DNA of 64,000 bases from Bacteroidota bacterium (GCA_027490225.1 JAIXYK010000043.1:1-64000), one strand, 5' to 3'. Counted from the first letter of the stretch, positions 54,266-63,137 are shown. Made by a program: numbers and translations. The notes: a model not told the origin generated them from the sequence alone.

Positions 54266-54355
54266 ATATTGATTTAGCATTCATCAAAATACAAGCGACT
54301 TTTAGTTGTAAAATGAATTCTTAAAATCTTCCTTAAAAAAATTATCATTTGGTGC

Positions 54356-54385
54356 TTGCAGATTAAAAATAATCAAGTACTTTTG
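54356..54385 (+). promoter_or_regulatory. Promoter of rpmH
   Basis: TTG (54356-54358), a 19-base spacer and TACTTTTG (54378-54385): a textbook Bacteroidota promoter, with the ATG at 54407. Confidence 0.75.
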
Positions 54386-54406
54386 CAATCCAATTTTTTA
54401 GAAGCC

Positions 54407-54565
54407 ATGTTAAGAACTTATCAGCCTTCGGTACGTAAAAGAAAAAACAAACACGGATTCCGTGAGCGTATGTCTACAGCAAATGGACGTCGTGTATTGG
54501 CTGCTCGTAGAGCAAAAGGAAGAAAACGCTTAACTGTTTCTTCTGCTAAATTGCACAAACGCTAA
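54407..54565 (+). CDS. rpmH: 50S ribosomal protein L34
   Basis: A 52-residue L34 starting at the ATG at 54407. The sequence begins [20 protein letters not shown] and is about 40 percent Lys and Arg, with [13 protein letters not shown] near the end; both match L34. Earlier in-frame starts overlap the promoter and are rejected. rpmH is commonly beside dnaA, rnpA and the origin, but none of these is in view, so this is not evidence for oriC. A terminator follows at 54586-54612. Confidence 0.98.
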   Translation: MLRTYQPSVRKRKNKHGFRERMSTANGRRVLAARRAKGRKRLTVSSAKLHKR

Positions 54566-54585
54566 GCAAAACTCTTTTTCTATCC

Positions 54586-54612
54586 AAGCGGCTTTTCAGT
54601 CGCTTTTTTTTT
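54586..54612 (+). terminator. Terminator of rpmH
   Basis: AAGCGGC / GTCGCTT stem (7 bp with one G-T pair), 6-base loop TTTTCA, then a run of nine T. Confidence 0.88.
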
Positions 54613-54614
54613 GC

Positions 54615-55406
54615 CTAAAAATAGCCTGCGAGTTTCTTTATAGCCTTTTCACTCAACAGATTATGCCCAGCCTCAAGCACAATAACACGAGAATCTGGAA
54701 AAGTTTCTTTCAGCCTTTTCTGTGTTTTCTTTAATGGAATAATGCCATCATGCATTCCTAAAACACAGGTAACTTCTCCATTTTTATTCCAGTTTGATAA
54801 ATTTTTCTTGTTTGGCAAAGCCTGTTTATAAGAAATCCAGGTAAGAAAAAGCTGTCTTCTTTTTTCCAAAGTAGCAATTTCAAAAAGATAATAACCAGCT
54901 AATTTAGAAGACAGTAGCTTTATTTCCTTTCCGAGTTTCACTAAAAAAATGGCAAACCCTGCGCTATTCACAAATCTTTGGAATAAAGCTTTTCCTAACC
55001 AAGTATGAGTTAAAAAGAAATACGCTTTTGAAACAGGTAAGCCATCGGGAGCAAAAAGATATATTTCTGATATTTTATCAGGAACAAGAGAAGCTACACT
55101 CAACGCAATTCTCCCCCCAATTGAATACCCTAATAATCCAACTTGAGACTTTCCAGAACTCAATAGTATTGTATTTATCAAATCTTCTGCATAATGCTTA
55201 TCAAATTGAAAATCCTGATTGATTGCAGTGTTTTCGCCATGAAAAGCTAAATCTAAACACCAGATACTGTGAGATTCACACATCAATTCTGCAAAATGCT
55301 CAAAAACTGAATTGTTTTGTCCATAGCCATGAAATGCAAGCAAAATGTTATTCCCATTCCCAAGAACAGTAATATTCCACTCGTTTTTTCCGACTACAAT
55401 TTTCAT
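54615..55406 (-). CDS. Alpha/beta hydrolase
   Basis: A 263-residue hydrolase. The oxyanion region is AFHGYGQNNSVF, the nucleophile elbow LLGYSIGGRIALS with the Ser, the acid LGMHDGIIP, and the catalytic His GHNLLS near the C-terminus, so the triad is complete. No signal peptide is seen. Esterase, MenH-like or BioH-like activities share this fold; proximity to bioB-bioF makes a BioH (pimeloyl-ACP methyl ester esterase) role worth testing, but the gene is in the opposite direction behind rpmH. Substrate unknown. Confidence 0.8.
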   Translation of the reverse strand: MKIVVGKNEWNITVLGNGNNILLAFHGYGQNNSVFEHFAELMCESHSIWCLDLAFHGENTAINQDFQFDKHYAEDLINTILLSSGKSQVGLLGYSIGGRIALSVASLVPDKISEIYLFAPDGLPVSKAYFFLTHTWLGKALFQRFVNSAGFAIFLVKLGKEIKLLSSKLAGYYLFEIATLEKRRQLFLTWISYKQALPNKKNLSNWNKNGEVTCVLGMHDGIIPLKKTQKRLKETFPDSRVIVLEAGHNLLSEKAIKKLAGYF

Positions 55407-55485
55407 TTGTATATTTGATTAAATCAAAGTAAAAGAAATAAATCCAATTTTGACCTTACATTCGCACTCAATCTAAATTATTCTC

Positions 55486-56820
55486 TTGCAACAAGTAATT
55501 GCCCCTTTTATTAGCATACTTTACTGCATTGTGATGCTTTATTGGGTTGGTAAATGGCAGGTTTTTAAACTTCCAGGACTTCCAAAATATGCAGCACAAT
55601 TGGTCTTTCTTTTAAAATTTGGAGCAGGACTTTCTCTAACTTGGATTTACACAAACTATTATACCGATAGAAGTACCGCAGATTTATACAAATTATTTGA
55701 TGATAGTAGGTTTATGTATGAAGCCCTTTTTGATAAACCAAAGGACTTCTTCAAAATGATTACTGGCTTAGATAATAATGCGCCATATTTTGACCATTAT
55801 TATTTCAAAATGAACAATTGGTACAGACCGTATGATGTTGATTATGACGTATATTACGACACACGCACATTAATAAGGCTCAATGCTTTTGTAAGGCTGT
55901 TCTCTTTAGGAGTCTTTGCTGTTCATACGTTGGTATGGTGTTTTTTATCGTTGATTGGTTTGTGTTTGATTTACAAAGCTTGTTATAGATATTTTCATGA
56001 AAAACAATACTGGTTAGGCGCCAGTATCTTTTTAATGCCATCAGTTTTGTGCTGGAGTTCAGGCGTGCTGAAAGAAGGAATTGTATTTTTCTGGATGGGA
56101 GTTTTGATCTATAGCATTTTTCAATGGATAAATGTTGGCTTTAAGTTAAGCTATATTATTGCAATTGCATTTTCAATAATTGGTTTTTCTTTGCTTAAGG
56201 TGCATATCTTATTTGCGTTTATCCCAGGATTACTTGCATTTATTATTTGTAGAATTAGAGCCTATAAAAATGTACGTTTTACCTATTTACTTGTTTTAAC
56301 GGTGATAGTAATAGTTGGATTTAACATTCACCTATTATTTCCTTCGATTAATTTTGTTAAAGTCATCGCCTTTAAACAACAAGCTTTGTTAAGATTGGCT
56401 TATTATACAGATTCGGGAAGCCTGGTAGAGATGAACCCACTTGATCCATCCTTTTTTGGTTTTTTAAGAAACTGGCCTCAAGCCATTATTAATGCTGCAG
56501 TAAGACCTAGTGTATTTGATGCAAAAAATGCTATGCAATGGTTCGCAGCTTATGAAAATCTTTTTATTTCTATTTGTATCATTCTTTGTATTGGATTGTA
56601 TAAACCAATTGCCGACCCTAAAAAAAGGGCCTTCGTTTGGTTTTGTATCACTTTTACTTTGGTATTATATTCTATAATGGGCCTCACAACGCCTATTTTA
56701 GGAACTTTGGTAAGATACAGAATGCCTGCACTACCTTTTTTAATGATGGCTTTAATATTATTGACCGATACAGATAGATTGACTAAACTAATTAAAGATT
56801 TACTAAGAAGATATGCTTAA
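55486..56820 (+). CDS. Polytopic membrane protein of unknown function
   Basis: A 444-residue inner-membrane protein with about ten transmembrane helices and a hydrophilic loop at about 55-125 rich in Tyr and Asp (YRPYDVDYDVYYDTRT). It resembles the EpsG/Wzy and glycosyltransferase-39 type membrane proteins, but no diagnostic motif is seen. The start is TTG at 55486, or ATG at 55534; TTG is preferred because the first helix begins before the ATG. It overlaps the following SDR gene by eight bases. Confidence 0.65.
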   Translation: MQQVIAPFISILYCIVMLYWVGKWQVFKLPGLPKYAAQLVFLLKFGAGLSLTWIYTNYYTDRSTADLYKLFDDSRFMYEALFDKPKDFFKMITGLDNNAPYFDHYYFKMNNWYRPYDVDYDVYYDTRTLIRLNAFVRLFSLGVFAVHTLVWCFLSLIGLCLIYKACYRYFHEKQYWLGASIFLMPSVLCWSSGVLKEGIVFFWMGVLIYSIFQWINVGFKLSYIIAIAFSIIGFSLLKVHILFAFIPGLLAFIICRIRAYKNVRFTYLLVLTVIVIVGFNIHLLFPSINFVKVIAFKQQALLRLAYYTDSGSLVEMNPLDPSFFGFLRNWPQAIINAAVRPSVFDAKNAMQWFAAYENLFISICIILCIGLYKPIADPKKRAFVWFCITFTLVLYSIMGLTTPILGTLVRYRMPALPFLMMALILLTDTDRLTKLIKDLLRRYA

Positions 56821-57571
56821 CGAAACCATTTTAATTTCTGGAGCAACCTCAGGAATAGGATTATCAACCGCAAAAATACTTGCAAAGCCAGGAAGAAAGC
56901 TAATCATAACTGGGCGAAGAAAAGAATTGCTACAATCTGTTAAAAATGAACTGGTTGAAAAAGGTGCTGAAGTGTATATAGCTCAATTTGATGTGAGAAA
57001 TAAAATAGAAGTAGAATCTTTTTTTGAGCAATTACCTATTGAATTTCAAAAGATTAGGGTTCTGGTCAATAATGCGGGTTTAGCAGCAGGTTTGGATTTT
57101 ATTCAAAACGGTGACACCGACGACTGGGACCAAATGATTGATACAAACATTAAAGGGCTATTATATATGACAAGGGCTGCTATAAAATTTCTTGAAAATA
57201 CAAACGGTGCCCAAATTGTAAATGTTGGCTCGATTGCAGGCAAAGAAGTGTATCCCAAAGGAAATGTTTATTGCGCAACAAAACATGCTGTTGATGCCCT
57301 TTCAAGAGCTATGAGGATAGATTTACAAGAAAAAGGAATTCGGGTAAGTAGTGTAAATCCGGGTTTAGTAGAAACGGAATTCTCTTTGGTCCGTTTTAAA
57401 GGTGATTCAGAAAAAGCCAATGCCGTTTACAAAGGGTTAGAGCCTCTTCACGGTGATGATATTGCTGAAACGATTCGATACATTGTTGAAACTCCATTTA
57501 GAATTTCAATTGCAGACCTTACAATTTTTGCTTCTGCTCAAGCTAGTTCAAGAGATGTAATTAGAAAATAA
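56813..57571 (+). CDS. Short-chain dehydrogenase/reductase
   Basis: A 252-residue classical SDR. The cofactor loop is ISGATSGIGLSTA, NNAGLAAG is the structural Asn-Asn-Ala-Gly site, the catalytic Ser is in VNVGSIAGKE, and the YCATKHA Tyr-Lys pair is present. The TGRRKELL segment with Arg-Arg after beta2 indicates NADP(H). It is most like YdfG-type NADP-dependent 3-hydroxy-acid or serine dehydrogenases. The start overlaps the preceding membrane-protein gene by eight bases, so the two are cotranslated. Confidence 0.88.
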   Translation: MLNETILISGATSGIGLSTAKILAKPGRKLIITGRRKELLQSVKNELVEKGAEVYIAQFDVRNKIEVESFFEQLPIEFQKIRVLVNNAGLAAGLDFIQNGDTDDWDQMIDTNIKGLLYMTRAAIKFLENTNGAQIVNVGSIAGKEVYPKGNVYCATKHAVDALSRAMRIDLQEKGIRVSSVNPGLVETEFSLVRFKGDSEKANAVYKGLEPLHGDDIAETIRYIVETPFRISIADLTIFASAQASSRDVIRK

Positions 57572-58621
57572 TTAAGCTGCAAGAGATAACTGATCCTTTG
57601 GAATTCTTGGATTCATCATCCTAAAAAATAACGAAGGAATTAAGGAACAAAGCATCATTGCTGGGTAGCCAAGTGGCAATTCAGGGCTATCATTGTGGTG
57701 ATTTAATACTTGGTATTTTTTCGAAGCTTTGTAATGATGGTCAGCATGTCTTGTCAACTCAAATAGCATAAGTCTTCCAATTGTTTTATCTGAGTTCCAT
57801 GAGTGAATCGGTTTTACTTTTTCATATTGTCCTGGAGATACTTCTTTTCGTAATAAGCCATAATGCTCTATGTAATTGATTATTTCTAATAAAATAAATC
57901 CTATTACAGCAGATACAATAAATAGTGAACCTGCCAAAAACCCAAAAAAGAAATAAAAGGCAGCAATAGTGATCAATTGAATAAATTGAAACCAAAACAT
58001 TTCATTTTGAAAACTGAAGAAGCTTTTATTATTTTTCTTGTTTAGTTCCAATTGTATTTTCCAAGCCGAAACATAACTTCCAACAAAAGAACGAAGTACA
58101 AATAAATAAACAGACTCATTTAGTTTTGCAGTTGCTGGATCATTCGGAGTTGCTACATATTTATGATGTCCTCGGTTGTGTTCCACATAAAAATGCATAT
58201 AAAGCGAGCTCAACAATAAACCTTTTGCCGTAAACTGTTCGTAATACTTTGAACGGTGCCCCAATTCATGTGCTACATTAATACCAATGGTTCCAGAACA
58301 AATTCCAACAGAAAATGTCATTCCAACTAATTGCAAAATTGTATACTCATTATGACTAACCAAATAAGCAAAGAATATTAAAATAGCCCATTGAACAGGC
58401 AAACTGAGGTACAATAAAACATCATATGTCTTGTCAGAGAGCAATTGCGTTTCTAGCGTTTCTGAAACATTATCTATGCTTCCTGCAAAAAATTGTTCCC
58501 CGATTGGAATGATAACAAAAGCGTATATAAGTGTTAAAAATGCAAAATGATTTGGCCAAATAAGTGAAACGACCGCAAACAAAGGAATTGTAAAACCTGC
58601 TAAATATTTAAGACCGCGCAT
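57572..58621 (-). CDS. Alkane 1-monooxygenase-like membrane di-iron enzyme
   Basis: A 349-residue membrane protein with six or so hydrophobic helices and the complete AlkB set: HELGHR (118-123), EHNRGHH (147-153), NYIEHYGL (249-256) and LTRHADHH (289-296). In AlkB these bind two irons that hydroxylate medium-chain alkanes. Close relatives hydroxylate fatty acids or other hydrocarbons, so the substrate is not fixed. Rubredoxin, an electron donor, is not adjacent. It is leftward, with its 3' end next to the SDR gene, and diverges from the T9SS gene at 58678. Confidence 0.9.
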   Translation of the reverse strand: MRGLKYLAGFTIPLFAVVSLIWPNHFAFLTLIYAFVIIPIGEQFFAGSIDNVSETLETQLLSDKTYDVLLYLSLPVQWAILIFFAYLVSHNEYTILQLVGMTFSVGICSGTIGINVAHELGHRSKYYEQFTAKGLLLSSLYMHFYVEHNRGHHKYVATPNDPATAKLNESVYLFVLRSFVGSYVSAWKIQLELNKKNNKSFFSFQNEMFWFQFIQLITIAAFYFFFGFLAGSLFIVSAVIGFILLEIINYIEHYGLLRKEVSPGQYEKVKPIHSWNSDKTIGRLMLFELTRHADHHYKASKKYQVLNHHNDSPELPLGYPAMMLCSLIPSLFFRMMNPRIPKDQLSLAA

Positions 58622-58677
58622 AATGTAAATTCATTTCAGTTATTTTCGCCTTTCATTTAATCTCTGCAAGTTACAAA

Positions 58678-61221
58678 ATGTTTCAGAAAAGTAAATTCTA
58701 CCAATTACTATTAATTTCATCAATTACAGGGGCAATAATACTTTCTGGATTGCAATTATTACCTTTTAAAAAAGATAAAAATGAGCATTATTTAAAACCA
58801 AGCTCAGGAGGAACAAAGGTAAGAATTGAAAAAGAAGAAAGCGAAGCTGAGGAACATTTTAGGCGCCTACAATGGATAGAACAAATGCATAAAACAGCTC
58901 CTGGAGTTGATTGGAGAGAAATGGATAATCAAACACGATTAAAGAATTATTCTAATTATTTAGCAAATAAAAATAACCGGTCTGGCGGTTTGGTAAATAT
59001 TCCAGGAGCTAATTTAGAAGGAAATTGGGTGGAAAAAGGCAGCATAAATAATGCAGGAAGAACCAGATATGCTGATTTAGATACTAGTACAAACAAATTA
59101 TATGTTGGGTCTGATGGTGGAAATATTTGGAAAGGAAATTTAGATGGAACAAATTGGGAAGTACTAAACGATCAACTACAATTTAATGACATTCAATATG
59201 TAAAAGTGATTCATCATAACGGATTAAAAAGAATTTTGGCTGCAACTTGGAGCCGTGAAATTTATTTTACAGATGATGATGGTGAAACATGGCAAAACGC
59301 TAATGGATTTTCGACTTTAACTGGCGGCTCGGACAGGATTGAAAGAGTTATAGTTAGCGACGATTCAATTAAAACCGTTTATGCGTTGCTGAGAGAAACA
59401 TTTTCAGGATCAAAAGTTTCATTGTTTAAATCTATTGACCAAGGAAGCAATTTTACAAGAATGTTGTCTTTTAATTTAACAGGAAATAATTCGCTAAGTC
59501 AGTTTGACCTTTGGGTTGCTCCTTTTGGCGATTGTGACCCATTTATAGTAAATAAAGAGAAAGCATACAGAATCGATAGAATAACAAATACTGCAAATCA
59601 AGTTGGTACAATTGCAACTGGAATTTCTGGTTATACGATGCTCACAGGTCACCTTGCCGGCAATGGACAAATTTACTTGTATGCTTATGTAAATCAATTG
59701 GTTTATCGTTCTCAAGACGCTGGTGTAACCTGGCAATTTTCTGGTGACACACAAAAAGACCCGTTCTTTAAAACTAGCTTTAGTGCTTCAATTGAAACTC
59801 CTGACCTATTATTTTTTGGTGACATAGAATGTTATAAAAGTATAAATGGCGGAATTTCTTGGGCTTTGGTAAACGAATGGTTCGACTACTACGATAATGT
59901 TGAAAATAAATTACATGCCGATATTCCTTCAGTTAATAGTCTAAAGTATCAGGATGGAACTCCATTCTTGTTAATTAATACTGATGGAGGAACTTATATT
60001 TCAAACAATAATTTAAATACGGTACAAAACATAAGTATGAATGGCTTGAATATCAGTCAATATTATGGTTCTTATACAGGTATAGAAGATACCAATTTGG
60101 TTTTGATTGGATCTCAAGATCAAGGTTTCCAAAGATCAACTACCAACACTTCCGGAATATTATCGCCAGAGCAAGTTGTTAGTGGTGATTATGGACAATT
60201 TGTTAGCACAAGTGGAGGAAGCAGTTTTTGGATGGTTTATCCAGGTATTGCAATTTTTTATCCCGATGGGTATGGTGAATTAAGTTATGATTACAATTTT
60301 GAAGGAGCCAACTACTTTTGGATGCCTCCATTAATGGCCGATCCTGATAATGAATCTGTCGCTTATGCTGCTGTTGGAAATAAAATAGTGCAATTAGATT
60401 TTAATGGAAGTGATATTACAGCACAGGATTTTAGTGTTTCTCTTATTGGAAATGTTACTTCAATGGCATATTCACCAGTCAATTCTGAGCATTGGTATGC
60501 AATGACTGATGGTGGAAAATTTTACCGTTCTTTTGACCGTGGAATGACATGGACTTCTTCAAACATAGGCAGCAACCTTGATGGTAATTATTTATACGGT
60601 GCTTGTATTTTGCCATCGAACAATACACTTGGAGAAGTCTGGATTTCGGGGAGCGGATATTCAAATCCCGGTGTTTATTTATCGACTAACCATGGAGCAA
60701 ACTTTACAGCAAAATCTAACGGCTTACCATCAACCATGGTTTTTAAATTAGCAGCAACACCTGCCGAAACATTTATTTTTGCAGCTACAGAAGTTGGACC
60801 TTATGTTTATAATAAATATGCTGAAAGCTGGTTTCCAATGTCTGAAGGAGTTGCTCCTGATCAAACCTACTGGAGTGTAGAGTACAACAATAAAATGAAA
60901 ACCGCAAGATTTGTAACTTATGGAAGAGGAATCTGGGATTTTAGAATTGCAACACCTCTAAATGTTGAAGATAAAACAAATAAACTTGATATTACTTTGT
61001 TCCCAAATCCAACAACAAACTATTTGCAAGTGCATTTAGAAAACGAAAATTGGGGAAACACTACATATCAAATTTTTGATTTAAGCGGCAAGTTTGCGCT
61101 TTCAGGAACATTGAAAAAAGGTCAAAAGAATATTGACTTAATAAATTTGAGTGATGGTATTTACATCATTCAATTGAAAAACGGAAACAAAAACTATTCA
61201 AGAAAATTTCTTAAAAATTAA
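58678..61221 (+). CDS. BNR/VPS10-type secreted protein with T9SS sorting domain
   Basis: An 847-residue secreted protein. A signal segment (FYQLLLISSITGAIILSG) begins it. Residues 110-745 contain multiple BNR/sortilin-like repeats with the aspartate box pattern SxDxGxTW (TDDDGETWQN, SQDAGVTWQF, SINGGISWAL, SFDRGMTWTS), a beta-propeller likely. The last 80 residues are a T9SS domain (LFPNPTTNYLQVHL, FDLSGKFALSG, LSDGIYIIQL). It lacks sialidase catalytic residues as far as I see. The box TATTTTCG (58641-58648) upstream is one mismatch from consensus. Its stop overlaps the lipoprotein stop at 61218. Confidence 0.83.
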   Translation: MFQKSKFYQLLLISSITGAIILSGLQLLPFKKDKNEHYLKPSSGGTKVRIEKEESEAEEHFRRLQWIEQMHKTAPGVDWREMDNQTRLKNYSNYLANKNNRSGGLVNIPGANLEGNWVEKGSINNAGRTRYADLDTSTNKLYVGSDGGNIWKGNLDGTNWEVLNDQLQFNDIQYVKVIHHNGLKRILAATWSREIYFTDDDGETWQNANGFSTLTGGSDRIERVIVSDDSIKTVYALLRETFSGSKVSLFKSIDQGSNFTRMLSFNLTGNNSLSQFDLWVAPFGDCDPFIVNKEKAYRIDRITNTANQVGTIATGISGYTMLTGHLAGNGQIYLYAYVNQLVYRSQDAGVTWQFSGDTQKDPFFKTSFSASIETPDLLFFGDIECYKSINGGISWALVNEWFDYYDNVENKLHADIPSVNSLKYQDGTPFLLINTDGGTYISNNNLNTVQNISMNGLNISQYYGSYTGIEDTNLVLIGSQDQGFQRSTTNTSGILSPEQVVSGDYGQFVSTSGGSSFWMVYPGIAIFYPDGYGELSYDYNFEGANYFWMPPLMADPDNESVAYAAVGNKIVQLDFNGSDITAQDFSVSLIGNVTSMAYSPVNSEHWYAMTDGGKFYRSFDRGMTWTSSNIGSNLDGNYLYGACILPSNNTLGEVWISGSGYSNPGVYLSTNHGANFTAKSNGLPSTMVFKLAATPAETFIFAATEVGPYVYNKYAESWFPMSEGVAPDQTYWSVEYNNKMKTARFVTYGRGIWDFRIATPLNVEDKTNKLDITLFPNPTTNYLQVHLENENWGNTTYQIFDLSGKFALSGTLKKGQKNIDLINLSDGIYIIQLKNGNKNYSRKFLKN

Positions 61222-61454
61222 TCTGAATCAACACAAGTGTAAGTAGCCCCGATTAAAAGCGAGGCTTGATCTTTTACTCGCTTTTCTTCAGCTTCCAACT
61301 CCTTTTTTGTCCCACATGTTTTTGTGGCTTGCATTAATACATTACCTGCAGCATCTTTTCTTTCGCAGGTAATACATTTTTTACAACTTGCAAACAAGGT
61401 AAAAAACAAAATAAAAGATGAAAGTACGCTAAAACTAAAATTACTCTTTTGCAC
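61218..61454 (-). CDS. Small Cys-rich lipoprotein A
   Basis: A 78-residue lipoprotein with a GTG start (61454). The lipobox ends at C24 (LFASC), and the mature part starts CKKCITC. Four further cysteines are C27, C30, C47 (in TCG) and C74, enough for two disulfides. It overlaps the 3' end of lipoprotein B by 14 bases and resembles it: SCKKC, TCGxK, and a final Cys near the end. No function is known. It probably faces the periplasm. Confidence 0.65.
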   Translation of the reverse strand: MQKSNFSFSVLSSFILFFTLFASCKKCITCERKDAAGNVLMQATKTCGTKKELEAEEKRVKDQASLLIGATYTCVDSD

Positions 61455-61665
61455 GAGTACAATTTAAAGTGAGTGAATCTGGAACATATTTTCTATAACT
61501 CAATTCTTGAACATCCAAGGTCGCCTTTTTTCCACAAGTTGGTTGATAGGTATCTACAACTTTGCCTGCACTATTTGTAGTATTACAATTCAAACATTTT
61601 TTACAAGACCCCATTGAAACTTGTATAAATAAAAGGAGGACAATGCTTTTAAAACCCTTTTTCAT
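61441..61665 (-). CDS. Small Cys-rich lipoprotein B
   Basis: A 74-residue lipoprotein from the ATG at 61665; an in-frame TTG three codons upstream lies inside the TATCTTTG promoter box (61679-61672) and is rejected. The lipobox ends at C21 (SMGSC), followed by CKKCLNC. Other cysteines are C24, C27, C44 (in TCGKK) and C69. It shares the layout of lipoprotein A, and the two are transcribed together. The promoter box ends six bases before the ATG, so the leader is almost absent. Confidence 0.7.
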   Translation of the reverse strand: MKKGFKSIVLLLFIQVSMGSCKKCLNCNTTNSAGKVVDTYQPTCGKKATLDVQELSYRKYVPDSLTLNCTRAKE

Positions 61666-61671
61666 ATTGAC

Positions 61672-61679
61672 CAAAGATA
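61672..61679 (-). promoter_or_regulatory. Promoter box of the lipoprotein B-A pair
   Basis: TATCTTTG on the minus strand is a perfect match, six bases before the ATG at 61665. Confidence 0.5.
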
Positions 61680-61797
61680 ATTACTAAGACTGAATTTTCA
61701 ATCATTTTTCAAAACTAAATATATCGTATATACAATTGATATTAAGAACAATAAGAGCAAAACAATTCAATGAAATGATATAATTTTATTAAAACCC

Positions 61798-61827
61798 TTG
61801 CAATTTCCATTGTAAAATATACTTTTG
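61798..61827 (+). promoter_or_regulatory. Promoter of small lipoprotein C
   Basis: TTG (61798-61800), a 19-base spacer and TACTTTTG (61820-61827): a full consensus promoter, with the ATG at 61856. Confidence 0.8.
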
Positions 61828-61855
61828 TAGCACAAAAAAATCAAAACCAATCAAC

Positions 61856-62074
61856 ATGAAAAAATTAATTATCGCTGTTGCAGCAGTAGCTTTTTTAGCT
61901 TCTTGCAAAAAAGATTACACTTGTGAGTGCACAACTACAGGATTAGGATTAACTTCTACAGTTTCTGCTGACCTAGGTAAACAAAGCAAATCTGATGCTG
62001 AAGATGCTTGTTCAGCTAAAGTTGGAACTCCAGTTACTGGTTTCACAACAACTTGTGTTGCAAAAGAAAAATAG
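61856..62074 (+). CDS. Small Cys-rich lipoprotein C
   Basis: A 72-residue lipoprotein with lipobox end C17 (AFLASC) followed by KKDYTCEC. The mature part has four other cysteines, C23, C25, C52 and C67, and many Thr. It shares the CKK start, the four-cysteine count and a final Thr-Cys with lipoproteins A and B, though spacing differs. It has its own perfect promoter and a terminator at 62090-62122. Function unknown; disulfide-stabilised cell-envelope protein is the likely kind. Confidence 0.75.
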   Translation: MKKLIIAVAAVAFLASCKKDYTCECTTTGLGLTSTVSADLGKQSKSDAEDACSAKVGTPVTGFTTTCVAKEK

Positions 62075-62089
62075 TCAAACCTCTTTTCA

Positions 62090-62122
62090 AAAAAAAGCTG
62101 ATCTTACGGTCAGCTTTTTTTT
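62090..62122 (+). terminator. Terminator of small lipoprotein C
   Basis: AGCTGA / TCAGCT stem with an 8-base loop (TCTTACGG), flanked by A and T runs. It separates lipoprotein C from the following gene. Confidence 0.88.
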
Positions 62123-62131
62123 TACCCCTAC

Positions 62132-63058
62132 ATGAAAATTACAACTCATATTTTAAGAAGTATTCTAGCAATTTTAACCTTTCTAACTGGTTATTATATG
62201 CTACAAACATTAGATTTTTCTGAAACAGCTCTGGTAGATAATGGCTGGTCAACATGGTTGATTGCCCCCTACATTATTAGAATCGTTTCTGGGCTATTTA
62301 TGTTTACTGGTTTAGTATTAATTTTAGGATTAAACCAATCAAAAAAAATGTTGATTTGGCCATTTGGTTTGTTTTTGTTTTCATCTTTTTTTCAATGTTC
62401 TATTATTTGGCAAATAGAATTAGACCGTTGCTACTTGTGTTTAAGAGAATTGTTTCAATGGAATATTTACCAAGGAATTGTTCTAGGAAGTATCGGCTTG
62501 GGCTTAACTATATTGCTTTACAACTTACCTCAAACATCATTTAATTGGAAATTTCGATTTCCCGTTATACTTATTTTGTTTTTAACGAGTATTAGTTACC
62601 CATTTATTTTGAATTACCCAGCGTCATGGGCTGTATATGGAGAAAGCGAATTTGAAGAAATTCAAAGACCAATGCAACTTGAAAGACTTGATACCATTGT
62701 TACTCCTAAAAAATATGGACAACTGCCCAAAAATCTTAATGAAGGTAAACAATTAATAGCATTTGTAACGCTTACTTGTCCTTATTGCAAAAGAGCTGCT
62801 TATAGATTGCATGTACTTAAAAAGAAATATCCCTTAGCTCCAATTACAATTATCACATCTGGCGACACAGCTGATTGGGACTTATTCATAAGAAGATCGA
62901 AAATTGAAAATGTTCCTCATGCTTTAATGAATCATCGAGTTTTTGCAGAATTAAGTGAAGGCAGTGTTCCAAAACTTTACCTAATCGACGAAGGAACTGC
63001 AATTCAGAAAGTTCAGTATTGGGCTATTGATGAAGCTTTCCTTGAAAAACTCCAGTAA
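62132..63058 (+). CDS. Membrane protein with MauE/DoxX-like and thioredoxin-like domains
   Basis: A 308-residue protein. The N-terminal half has four hydrophobic segments between residues 5 and 165 with an internal CYLC pair (C100, C103) and C89, as in MauE/DoxX-type membrane domains. The C-terminal part (about 195-305) is thioredoxin-like with the CPYC motif (216-219), and FVTLTCPYCKRAAYRL is the active site. The arrangement suggests electron transfer between a membrane thiol pair and a periplasmic or cytosolic thioredoxin, like VKOR and DsbB systems, but this is inferred. It sits next to three Cys-rich lipoproteins. Confidence 0.75.
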   Translation: MKITTHILRSILAILTFLTGYYMLQTLDFSETALVDNGWSTWLIAPYIIRIVSGLFMFTGLVLILGLNQSKKMLIWPFGLFLFSSFFQCSIIWQIELDRCYLCLRELFQWNIYQGIVLGSIGLGLTILLYNLPQTSFNWKFRFPVILILFLTSISYPFILNYPASWAVYGESEFEEIQRPMQLERLDTIVTPKKYGQLPKNLNEGKQLIAFVTLTCPYCKRAAYRLHVLKKKYPLAPITIITSGDTADWDLFIRRSKIENVPHALMNHRVFAELSEGSVPKLYLIDEGTAIQKVQYWAIDEAFLEKLQ

Positions 63059-63108
63059 TGCTTTATTGATTTTTTTTCATTCAATATAGCAACTAATCTC
63101 ATTTAGTC

Positions 63109-63116
63109 TATATTTG
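63109..63116 (+). promoter_or_regulatory. Promoter box of the acyl-CoA synthetase gene
   Basis: TATATTTG is a perfect match to TAnnTTTG, 21 bases before the ATG at 63138. A -33 element is not clear. Confidence 0.5.
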
Positions 63117-63137
63117 GAAACATCAATTTTTCCTGCC

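Noticed and set aside
54407-54565. rpmH as marker for the replication origin
   Set aside because: dnaA, rnpA, yidC and DnaA boxes are not near, so the position does not support an origin here.
61218-61454. Lipoprotein A as a spurious ORF
   Set aside because: It has a lipobox, four further cysteines and the same motif order as its neighbour, so it is kept despite the GTG start and the overlap.
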